From the NCBI GenBank assembly GCA_027627225.1, contig JAPFQT010000165.1, positions 1 to 64,000 of the forward strand: 64,000 nt of DNA, given 5' to 3'. Position 1 is the stretch's first letter. Each line of letters starts with the position of its first letter. This DNA comes from Congeria kusceri (lineage: Eukaryota; Mollusca; Bivalvia; Myida; Dreissenidae). The position numbers and the translations under genes are program-made. Under the pieces are notes generated by a model. It saw only the letters and a list, made by a program, of their open reading frames with translations. It did not search any database and was not told where the DNA came from. Positions 50,535-62,670 of the stretch are shown piece after piece.

Positions 50535-53500
50535 GTGGTCACAATTCGGACACACATCAAAACGGTCAAAAAAAGAAAATCGCAACGGTCACAATACAAA
50601 TCTGACAAAAGTCACAGTCGTCCCAAAACAAATCGCTCTAACGATAACAAAACAAATCGGTCACAACTCAAAACGGTCACTACACAAATCAGTCGCAATG
50701 CAAATCGATCACAAGAAAAAAAGAAGCCGTTTAAAAGTAATAGTCGCAAGACAAAACTGTCACATGTGAAAACGGTTATAAAACAAGTTGACCTTAGGTC
50801 ACAAAACAAATCGGTCTAAAGTCGAAACGGTCAACAAACAAATCGGTTACACAACAAAGTGGTCCTAAGTCAAAACGGTCAAACAGAAATCGGCAAAAAA
50901 ATAAACCAGGCATAACTGAAAGCGATCAAAAAACAAAATGGTCTAAAATCAATACGGTCAAAACGCAAATAGTTGGTAAATCTAATCGGACACAAGGCAA
51001 ATCGGTCAAAAGCCATAACGGTCATTGAAGAAAATGTTTCTAAGAAAATACTGTCAAGAAAAAAATCGTTTAAAAGGAAAAGTGGTCTAAAGACAAATCG
51101 GTCACAAGTGAAAACGGTCAAAACTAAATTTGGTACAAGTGAAAACGGTCACAAACTTAATTGGGCACATGTCAAAGCGGACTAAAAATAAATACGATAA
51201 AAGTAATTTCGGTCACAAAGTAAAGCGGTCGGAAGTCGAAACGGTCGAAAATAAACCGGTCACAACTGGAAACGTTTACAAAAATAAGTTGTTCGCAAGT
51301 AAAAACGGTCAATAAACCAATAGTTCAAAAATCCAATCGGATACAATGCAAATCGGTCACAATACATAACGGTCATAAAAGGAAATGGCCCTTAGCAAAA
51401 ACGGTCTAAAATGAATCGCTTAAAAGTAATATTGCTTCCATGACAAAGCAGACGCAAGTGAAAACGGTCACAAACTAAATTGGGTGCAAGTGAAAATGGT
51501 ACAAACTGAACTGTGTACAAGTCTTAACGGTCCCAAAGCCAAACGGTCACAAGTAAAACAGTAAGTAAAAATACCGGTAACAAGCCATAACGGTCATATA
51601 ACAAGTCAAAACGGTCACTAAACGCATCAAATCGGACGCAATGCAAGTCGGTCACAAGATATAACGGCCATCAAGCAAAAATGGTCCTAAATCAAAACGC
51701 ACTAACAACAAATCAGTCATAGGTCAAAACGGTCAAAAAACAAACCTTTCACAACTGAAAACGGTCTTAAATCAAGTTAAAAAACAAACCTGTCACAAAT
51801 GAAAACAGTCATAAATCAAGTTGGTCAAAAGTCAAAACGGTTTAAAGACAAATCGGTTGCAAATAATATCGGACACAATGGTCAAAAGCATTAACGTCCG
51901 TAAAAGAAAACGATCCTAAGAAAAAACGGTCAACAATCAAATCGTTTAAATGTTAAAGTGGTCCGAAGACAAATCGGTCACAAGTGAAAACGGTCACAAA
52001 CTAAATTGGGTCAAAGCGCTCACACACAAAAATTGATAGACGTAATAACGGTCACAAAGTAAATCGGTTGTAAACAAGTTGGTCGTAAGTCAAAACGGTC
52101 AACAACAAAATCAAGTTTGATGCATCGCAAATCGGTCACAAGACATAACGGTCTGTTAACAAAATTGTGCTAAGTGAAAGCGGTAGGAAAAACAAATCGA
52201 TCAAAAGTCAAAAAGGTCAACAAACAAATCGGTTGCAAATCAAATCGGTCACAAGACATAACGGCCACAAAAAAATGGTCCTAAGTCACAACGGTCAAAA
52301 AATCAAACCGATCACAAACGGTCATAAAACATGTTGGTCAACAGTTAAAACGGTCAAAAAACATAACGGTCACAACTGAAAACGAAAAGGTCGAATACTA
52401 AATTTGTCGCAATCCAAAACGGTCACAGATTAAACTGGGTACACGTCATAACGGTCACAAAGCCAATGGGTCCAAAGTCAAACAATAAGTAAACATACCG
52501 GTAAGAAGCCATAACGGTCATAAAACAAGTTGGTCCTCAGTCAAAACGGTCACACACAAAATTGGTCACAACTCAAAACGGTCACTAGACAAATCGGTCG
52601 CAAACCAAATCGGACACAATGCAAATCGGTCACAAGCCATAACGGTCATAAAGGAAAATGGCTCCATGCAAAAACGGTCTATCGGTTACAAGTAAAAACG
52701 GTCACAAAATAAATAGGATACAAGTGAAAACGGCCACAAACAAAATTGGGTACAAGTCAAAACGGTCACAAAACAAGTCTGTTACAGGTCAAAATAGTAA
52801 AAACCAAACCGGTCACAACCCAAGACGGTCACAAAAATGTTGGTCAAAACGATCATTAAACAAATTAATTGCAAGTCGTTATGGTCACACAGAAAATCGG
52901 TGGCATGTCAAAAAGGTCAGAAAAAAAAACCGATCACATCTGTAGTATCAAAGCGAATCGGTCAAATGTAAAAACGGTCAGAAAACAATCCTTTCAAAAC
53001 TCTTAACTGCCACTAAACAAAGCGCTGGTAAATCAAATCGGACACAATGCAAATCGGACGCAAGACATAACGGTCAGGTAAAAAAATTGTCCTAAGTCAA
53101 AACCATTAGAAAACAAATCGGTCACAAGTCAAAACGGTCAAAAAACAAGTCGGTCACAAATGAAAACGGTCATAAAACAAGTTGGTCAGAAGTCAAAACG
53201 GTCAAAAACATAAGTTTATAAGCATAAGTGGTCCCAAGACAAATCGTTCACAAGTCAAAACGGTCAAAATACGTAACGATCAGGAAACAAAATTGTCCTA
53301 TGTGAAAATGGTCAGAAAAAAATTGGTTCACAAGTCAAAACGGTCAAAGAACAAGCCGATCACAACTGAAAACGAAACTGTCCCATAATACATTGGGTAC
53401 AAGTCATAACGGTCACAAAGCCAATCGGTGAGAAGTCATAAAGGTCAGAAAACAGACCGAGTATATCTCCGGTAAGAAAGCGAATCGGTCACAAGTCCAA

Positions 53501-54708
53501 ACGGTCAGAAAACAATCCGGTCGGAACTCTAAACGGTCACATAACAAATCGCGTGCTAATCAAATCGGATTCAATGCAAATCGGATACAATACATAACGG
53601 TCAGCAATCAAATTCGTTCTAAGTCACAACGGTCAAAAACAAAACCGGTCACAACTGAAAATGGTGATAAAAGATGTTGGTCACAAGTCAAAACGGTCAA
53701 AAGCAAATAGTTTATGAGTAATAGTGGTCACAACACACACAAATCGGTCACAAGAGAAAATGGTCGCATACCTAATTCGGTCAAAACGGTGTCTAACTAA
53801 ACTGGGTACAAGTCTTTACGCCAATGGGTCACAAGTGCAAACATACCGCTAACATCCCATAACGGTCATAAAACAAGTTGGTCCTAAGTCGAAAAAGTCA
53901 CGAAACAAATCGGTCACAACTCAAAATGGTAATTAAACAAATCGGTAGCATATCAAATCGGACACAATGCAAATCGGTCAATAGCAAATCGGTTACAATG
54001 CAAATCGGTCATACAACAAAGTGGTCCTAAGTCAAAACGGTGAAAAACAAATCGGTCACAAGCGAAAACGGTCAAAAAACGAAACTGTCACAACTAAAGA
54101 CCATCATAAAACAAGTTGGTCGCAAGTCAAAAGGGTGAAAAAACAAATAGGTCGCAAATCAAATCGGACACAATGCATATCTGTCACGAGCCATAACGGT
54201 AATAAAACAAAATGGTCCTAAGTCAAAACGGTCAAAACACAAATCGGTCACTAAATGAATGGGTAGAAATTCGAATCGGACACAAGTCGTAACGGTGATA
54301 ATAGATGTTCGTAAGAGAAAACTTGAAACAACAAGTCGTTTAAAACTAATAATCGTACAAGACAAATCGGTCACAAGTTAAAACGGTCAGAAACGAAATT
54401 GGGTACAATTCAAAACGGTCACACACTGAATTGGTTACAAGTCATTACGGTCACAAAGCCAACAGGTCACAAGTCAAACAGAAGTAAACATACCGGTAAT
54501 AAGCCATAACGGTCATAAAACAAGTTGGTCCTAAGTCAAAACGGTCAAGTCACTACTCAAAACGGTCACATAACAAGTTGCTTAGAAGTGAAAACGGCCA
54601 TAAAGCAAATGGGTCAAAAGTCAAAACGGTCACAAGACACATCGGTCAAAACAAGTCACAAACCAAAAGTAAATCGTTGAGAAGTTAAAACGGCCACAAA
54701 ATAGTCGG
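50535..54708. repeat. Satellite 2 part of unit F (4174 bp)
   Basis: 16-bp array, 638 bp shorter than in units D and E, with one copy of the sub-repeat. That copy is a hybrid: type-1 sequence up to 53203 (AAAACGGTCAAAAAC) and type-2 sequence from 53271 (ACGTAACGATCAGG), with identical sequence between. No gene was seen. Confidence 0.9.
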
Positions 54709-56461
54709 TCTCGCCCAACACCACTCAAACACTTCACACACTGCAAATCCACTCACAACATCGACATCAATGCCATAACTTCACACACTAAAATCTCACA
54801 CCGGTCACATTTTCCACACCCGTCACACAAAAACCCACTACTCCACAGAACACACTCCACATTGATGGCTGCATTCGAGGAGTGATATGAAGCAATTCAT
54901 ACATACGACACTGCAATAAATCCGAGATTTGTATTTCTTGTAAAAAACGATCAAACACGATCAAATATGGCTATACAACTGTTGAAAGTTTCCTAGTTGT
55001 TTCTTTTCAGAATTTGATCTAAGATGACTTTCCGATAAATGATACAGAGATGTTCATCCCTGTGACTTATTTTATACGCATGAGGTATACAATAAAATAG
55101 ACACATAATTCGTACGCAATGACTGTACGAATTATTGGAAAAAGCATTCGAATTACTTGAAATTATTTGGTCTTTGCATGAAAATCAATCCACTTCAATT
55201 TCAAAAACACTGATTGGGATTTCGCTGGAAACTTAGAATTTATTGAACATCTTTACTCTACATTCAAACAACAATGCAATTCATTTCCAAATCAGACTAT
55301 TGTTTGAAACAACATTCTGTAACAAACACTACATGAAAAACTCGTAACCCAGTATCAGAAAGTGACACTTCTGGCATGCAAACCGTCTTAGGAAGGCACG
55401 TGACGGTAAGCTTTTTAGTGCTTTGCATATAAATACCACTAATACTAACGAGCACACGTTCAATGCTCGGTGCGATCACACTGTCAATGCTCGGTTGCAA
55501 TTGTAGCAATTTATGCAGTCACATGTTGGGGTAACAGGACAACAAACGGCATAATCTTTGTTAGTTATTTAAATCAATGTGAATGTGGCATTTGCGTATT
55601 CATGCCCCTTGTCGCTGAACTCCTGCGTTTAGTTTGTACAATCACATGTTCACGTTTTGGGAGACCGTTATGTTGCAACTTTTGTTTTTGTTTTCGGAAA
55701 TACGATCGAAATAAAAAAGAAATTCGTGTTCACTGTATGATTTTCAGTTACTTCTTATGTTATACTACGCACCTATCCTAATCAGTTAGCGAAGATTACG
55801 TAGCGACGATGTGTCGTTGATATTGAATAGCTGCAATAAAAACAAATATATATAAATCTGTCTATGATCATACGATCAGAAACCAAGTGTAAGGCGTTTT
55901 GGACGTTAACACTGATGTGCGTTTACCATGCGTTTATCTCGATACTTTCCAGTTACATCTTATGTTATATCACGTACCTTTCTTTGACAAGTTGCAAAGA
56001 GTACGTGTTCGTACATTTGAATTACGATTCATATAACAGGAGTTCTATAGTGCTATTCATTTGTTTTTCACTACAACAGGAGTACTATATTACTATTCCA
56101 TTATTGTTCACAATAAATATCTGCATCGACCCTGTCAATTATTCGTTTCGCATAAACATGTACTTTAAACGGTTAAAAAAATGGCATGCGATATCTGCAC
56201 CAAACCACTGTATCGGTAAAGATCTCTTTTTCTATTGCATTATGCTTTATATATTGTGCAGTCACTGTTTATAGCGATGATGTGTCGTTGCTATTAAATA
56301 GCCGCAGTAAATACAAATATATCAAAAACTCTGCCCTCGATCATACGATAAAAACAAGCGTAAGGTGTTTATTACATGGACATTTACTAATAACATTGCA
56401 TAGTTGCGTTCGTTTCGTTATACAGTTGAACAATTCCATTTGTGGGAAGGCCAAATTCATA
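54709..56461. repeat. Non-satellite HOR block G (full, 1753 bp)
   Basis: Full block of the 4-bp-longer form. It has a private change in the TATA neighbourhood (TATAAATACCACT where other blocks have TATAAATACTACT; TATA at 55428). The long ATG frame is broken after 136 codons (55864-56274). The hairpin is at 55105-55135. Confidence 0.9.
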
Positions 56462-59400
56462 GTGGTCACAATTCGGACACACATCAAAACGGTCAAAAAA
56501 AGAAAATCGCAACGGTCACAATACAAATCTGACAAAAGTCACAGTCGTCCCAAAACAAATCGCTCAAACGATAACAAAACAAATCGGTCACAACTCAAAA
56601 CGGTCACTACACAAATCAGTCGCAATGCAAATCGATCACAAGAAAAAAAGAAGCCGTTTAAAAGTAATAGTCGCAAGACAAAACTGTCACATGTGAAAAC
56701 GGTTATAAAACAAGTTGACCTTAGGTCACAAAACAAATCGGTCTAAAGTCGAAACGGTAAACAAACAAATCGGTTACACAACAAAGTGGTCATAAGTCAA
56801 AACGGTCAAACAGAAATCGGCAAAAAAATAAACCAGGCATAACTGAAAAAGCGATCAAAAAACAAAATGGTCGAAAATCAATACGGACAAAACGCAAATA
56901 GTTCGTAAATCTAATCGGACACAAGGCAAATCGGTCAAAAGCCATAACGGTCATTGAAGAAAATGTTTCTAAGAAAATACTGTCAAGAAAAAAATCGTTT
57001 AAAAGGAAAAGTGGTCTAAAGACAAATCGGTCACAAGTCAAAACGGTCAAAACTAAATTTGGTACAAGTGAAAACGGTCACAAACTTAATTGGGCACATG
57101 TCAAATCGGACTAAACATAAATACGATAAAAGTAATTTCGGTCACAAAGTAAAGCGGTCGGAAGTCGAAACGGTCGAAAATAAACCGGTCACAACTGGAA
57201 ACGTTTACAAAAATAAGTTGTTCGCAAGTAAAAACGGTCAATAAACCAATCGTTCAAAAATCTAATCGGATACAATGCAAATCGGTCACAATACATAACG
57301 GTCATAAAAGGAAATGGCCCTTAGCAAAACGGTCTAAAATGAATCGCTTAAAAGTAATATTGCTTCCATGACAAAGCAGACGCAAGTGAAAACGGTCACA
57401 AACTAAATTGGGTGCAAGTGAAAATGGTACAAACTGAACTGTGTACAAGTCTTAACGGTCCCAAAGCCAAACGGTCACAAGTAAAACAGTAAGTAAAAAT
57501 ACCGGTAACAAGCCATAACGGTCATATAACAAGTCAAAACGGTCACTAAACGCATCAAATCGGACGCAATGCAAGTCGGTCACAAGATATAACGGCCATC
57601 AAGCAAAAATGGTCCTAAATCAAAACGCACTAACAACAAATTAGCCATAGGTCAAAACGGTCAAAAAACAAACCTTTCACAACTGAAAACGGTCTTAAAT
57701 CAAGTTAAAAAACAAACCTGTCACAAATGAAAACAGTCATAAATCAAGTTGGTCAAAAGTCAAAACGGTTTAAAGACAAATCGGTTGCAAATAATATCGG
57801 ACACAATGGTCAAAAGCATTAACGTCCGTAAAAGAAAACGATCCTAAGAAAAAACGGTCAACAATCAAATCGTTTAAATGTTAAAGTGGTCCGAAGACAA
57901 ATCGGTCACAAGTGAAAACGGTCACAAACTAAATTGGGTCAAAGCGCTCACACACAAAAATTGATAGACGTAATAACGGTCACAAAGTAAATCGGTTGTA
58001 AACAAGTTGGTCGTAAGTCAAAACGGTCAACAACAAAATCAAGTTTGATGCATCGCAAATCGGTCACAAGACATAACGGTCTGTTAACAAAATTGTGCTA
58101 GGTGAAAACGGTAGGAAAAACAAATCGATCAAAAGTCAAAAAGGTCAACAAACAAATCGGTTGCAAATCAAATCGGTCACAAGACATAACGGCCACAAAA
58201 AAATGGTCCTAAGTCACAACGGTCAAAAAATCAAACCGATCACAAACGGTCATAAAACATGTTGGTCAACAGTTAAAACGGTCAAAAAACATAACGGTCA
58301 CAACTGAAAACGTAAAGGTCGAATACTAAATTTGTCGCAATCCAAAACGGTCACAGATTAAACTGGGTACACGTCATAACGGTCACAAAGCCAATGGGTC
58401 CAAAGTCAAACAATAAGTAAACATACCGGTAAGAAGCCATAACGGTCATAAAACAAGTTGGTCCTCAGTCAAAACGGTCACACACAAAATTGGTCACAAC
58501 TCAAAACGGTCACTAAACAAATCGGTCGCAAAACAAATCGGACACAATGCAAATCGGTCACAAGCCATAACGGTCATAAAGGAAAATGGCTCCATGCAAA
58601 AACGGTCTATCGGTTACAAGTAAAAACGGTCACAAAATAAATAGGATACAAGTGAAAACGGCCACAAACAAAATTGGGTACAAGTCAAAACGATCACAAA
58701 ACAAGTCTGTTACAGGTCAAAATAGTAAAAACCAAACCGGTCAAAACCCAAGACGGTCACAAAAATGTTGGTCAAAACGATCATTAAACAAATTAATTGC
58801 AAGTCGTTATGGTCACACAGAAAATCGGTGGCATGTCAAAAAGGTCAGAAAACAAACCGATCACATCTGTAGTATCAAAGCGAATCGGTCAAATGTTAAA
58901 ACGGTCAGAAAACAATCCTTTCAAAACTCTTAACTGCCACTAAACAAAGCGCTGGTAAATCAAATCGGACACAATGCAAATCGGACGCAAGACATAACGG
59001 TCAGGTAAAAAAATTGTCCTAAGTCAAAACCATTAGAAAACAAATCGGTCACAAGTCAAAACGGTCAAAAAACAAGTCGGTCACAAATGAAAACGGTCAT
59101 AAAACAAGTTGCTCAGAAGTGAAAACGTCGAAAAACATAAGTTTATAAGCATAAGTGGTCCCAAGACAAATCGTTCAGAAGTCAAAACGGTCAAAATATG
59201 TAACGATCAGGAAACAAAATTGTCCTATGTGAAAATGGTCAGAAAAAAATTGGTTCACAAGTCAAAACGGTCAAAGAACAAGCCGATCACAACTGAAAAC
59301 GAAACTGTCGCATAATACATTGGGTACAAGTCATAACGGTCACAAAGCCAATCGGTGAGAAGTCATAAAGGTCAGAAAACAGACCGAGTATATCTCCGGT

Positions 59401-60636
59401 AAGAAAGCGAATCGGTCACAAGTCCAAACGGTCAGAAAACAATCCGGTCGGAACTCTAAACGGTCACATAACAAATCGCGTGCTAATCAAATCGGATTCA
59501 ATGCAAATCGGATACAATACATAACGGTCAGCAATCAAATTCGTTCTAAGTCACAACGGTCAAAAACAAAACCGGTCACAACTGAAAATGGTGATAAAAG
59601 ATGTTGGTCACAAGTCAAAACGGTCAAAAGCAAATAGTTTATGAGTAATAGTGGTCACAACACACACAAATCGGTCACAAGAGAAAATGGTCGCATACCT
59701 AATTCGGTCAAAACGGTGTCTAACTAAACTGGGTACAAGTCTTTACGCCAATGGGTCACAAGTGCAAACATACCGCTAACATCCCATAACGGTCATAAAA
59801 CAAGTTGGTCCTAAATCGAAAAAGTCACGAAACAAATCGGTCACAACTCAAAATGGTAATTAAACAAATCGGTAGCATATCAAATCGGACACAATGCAAA
59901 TCGGTCAATAGCAAATCGGTTACAATGCAAATCGGTCATACAACAAAGTGGTCCTAAGTCAAAACGGTGAAAAACAAATCGGTCACAAGCGAAAACGGTC
60001 AAAAAACGAAACTGTCACAACTAAAGACCATCATAAAACAAGTTGGTCGCAAGTCAAAAGGGTCAAAAAACAAATAGGTCGCAAATCAAATCGGACACAA
60101 TGCATATCTGTCACGAGCCATAACGGTAATAAAACAAAATGGTCCTAAGTCAAAACGGTCAAAACACAAATCGGTCACTAAATGAATGGGTAGAAATTCG
60201 AATCGGACACAAGTCGTAACGGTGATAATAGATGTTCGTAAGAGAAAACTTGAAACAACAAGTCGTTTAAAACTAATAATCGTCCCAAGACAAATCGGTC
60301 ACAAGTTAAAACGGTCAGAAACTAAATTGGGTACAATTCAAAACGGTCACACACTGAATTGGTTACAAGTCATTACGGTCACAAAGCCAACAGGTCACAA
60401 GTCAAACAGAAGTAAACATACCGGTAATAAGCCATAACGGTCATAAAACAAGTTGGTCCTAAGTCAAAACGGTCAAGTCACTACTCAAAACGGTCACATA
60501 ACAAGTTGCTTAGAAGTGAAAACGGCCATAAAGCAAATGGGTCAAAAGTCAAAACGGTCACAAGACACATCGGTCAAAACAAGTCACAAACCAAAAGTAA
60601 ATCGGTGAGAAGTTAAAACGGCCACAAAATAGTCGG
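56462..60636. repeat. Satellite 2 part of unit G (4175 bp)
   Basis: 16-bp array with one copy of the sub-repeat. The transition from type 1 (ATCGGACGCAAG near 58979) to type 2 (GTTGCTCAGAAGTGAAAACG at 59108) is at a different place from unit F and shares the GTTGCTCAG variant with unit C (34128). No gene was seen. Confidence 0.9.
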
Positions 60637-62385
60637 TCTCGCCCAACACCACTCAAACACTTCACACACTGCAAATCCACTCACAACATCGACACCAATG
60701 CCATAACTTCACACACTAAAATCTAACACCGGTCACATTTTCCACACCCGTCACACAAAAACCCACTACTCCACAGAACACACTCCACATTGATGGCTGC
60801 ATTCGAGGAGTGATATGAAGCAATTCATACATACGACACTGCAATAAATCTGACATTTGTATTTCTTGTAAAAAACGATCAAACACGATCAAATATGCCT
60901 ATACAACTGTTGAAAGTTTCCTAGTTGTTTCTTTTCAGAATTTGATCTAAGATGACTTTCCGATAAATGATACAGAGATGTTCATCCCTGTGACTTATTT
61001 TATACGCATGAGGTATACAATAAAATAGACACATAATTCGTACGCAATGACTGTACGAATTATTGGAAAAAGCATTCGAATTACTTGAAATTATTTGGTC
61101 TTTGCATGAAAATCAATCCACTTCAATTTCAAAAACACTGATTGGGATTTCGCTGGAAACTTAGAATTTATTGAACATCTTCACTCTACATTCAAACAAC
61201 AATGCAATTCATTTCCAAATCAGACTATTGTTTGAAACAACATTCTGTAACAAACACTACATGAAAAACTCGTAACCCAGTATCAGAAAGCGACTCTTCT
61301 GGCATGCAAACCGTCTTAGGACGGCACGTGACGGTAAGCTTTTTAGTGCTTTGCATATAAATACTACTAATACTAACGAGCACACGTTCAATGCTCGGTG
61401 CGATCACACTGTCAATGCTCGGTTGCAATTGTAGCAATTTATGCAGTCACATGTTGGGGTAACAGGACAATAAACGGCATAATCTTTGTTAGTTATTTAA
61501 ATCAATGTGAATGTGGCATTTGCGTATTCATGCCCCTTGTCGCTGAACTCCTGGGTTTAGTTTGTACAATCACATGTTCACGTTTTGGGAGACCGTTATG
61601 TTGCAACTTTTGTTTTTGTTTTCGGAAATACGATCGAAATAAAAAAGAAATTCGTGTTCACTGTATGATTTTCAGTTACTTCTTATGTTATACTACGCAC
61701 CTATCCTAATCAGTTAGCGAAGATTACGTAGCGACGATGTGTCGTTGATATTGAATAGCTGCAATAAAAACAAATATATATAAATCTGTCTATGATCATA
61801 CGATCAGAAACCAAGTGTAAGGCGTTTTGGACGTTAACACTGATGTGCGTTTACCATGCGTTTATCTCGATACTTTCCAGTTACATCTTATGTTATATCA
61901 CGTACCTTTCTTTGACAAGTTGCAAAGAGTACGTGTTCGTACATTTGAATTACGATTCATATAACAGGAGTTCTATAGTGCTATTCATTTGTTTTTCACT
62001 ACAACAGGAGTACTATATTACTATTCCATTATTGTTCACAATAAATATTTGCATCGACCCTGTCAATTATTCGTTTCGCATAAACATGTACTTTAAACGG
62101 TTCAATGGCATGCGATATCTGCAACAAACCACTGTATCGGTAAAGATCTATTTTTCTATTGCATTATGCTTTATATATTGTGCAGTCACTGTTTATAGCG
62201 ATGATGTGTCGTTGCTATTAAATAGCCGCAGTAAATACAAATATATCAAAAACTCTGCCCTCGATCATACGATAAAAACAAGCGTAAGATGTTTATTACA
62301 TGGACATTTACTAATAACATTGCATAGTTGCGTTCGTTTCGTTATACAGTTGAACAATTCCATTTGTGGGAAGGCCAAATTCATA
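60637..62385. repeat. Non-satellite HOR block H (full, 1749 bp)
   Basis: Full block of the shorter TTCAATGG form, like block D. It shares a few changes with block C (ATCTGACATTTG near 60848, AAAGCGACTCTTC near 61287). TATA is at 61356 and the hairpin at 61033-61063. The long ATG frame is uninterrupted. Confidence 0.9.
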
Positions 62386-62670
62386 GTGGTCACAATTCGG
62401 ACACACATCAAAACGGTCAAAAAAAGAAAATCACAACGGTCACAATACAAATCTGACAAAAGTCACAGTCGCCCCAAAACAAATCGCTCAAACGATAACA
62501 AAAGAAATCGGTCACAACTCAAAACGGTCACTACACAAATCAGTCGCAATGCAAATCGATCACAAGAAAAAAAGAAGCCGTTTAAAAGTAATAGTCGCAA
62601 GACAAAACTGTCACATGTGAAAACGGTTATAAAACAAGTTGACCTTAGGTCACAAAACAAATCGGTCTAA
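61792..62670 (+). other. Open frame of 292 codons from block H into satellite; doubtful coding
   Basis: Second full-length copy of the frame described at 36811, with only a few amino-acid changes. The N-terminal two thirds lie in the block and the C-terminal third in satellite. No domain was recognised. It is counted as a chance frame unless expression is shown. Confidence 0.12.
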
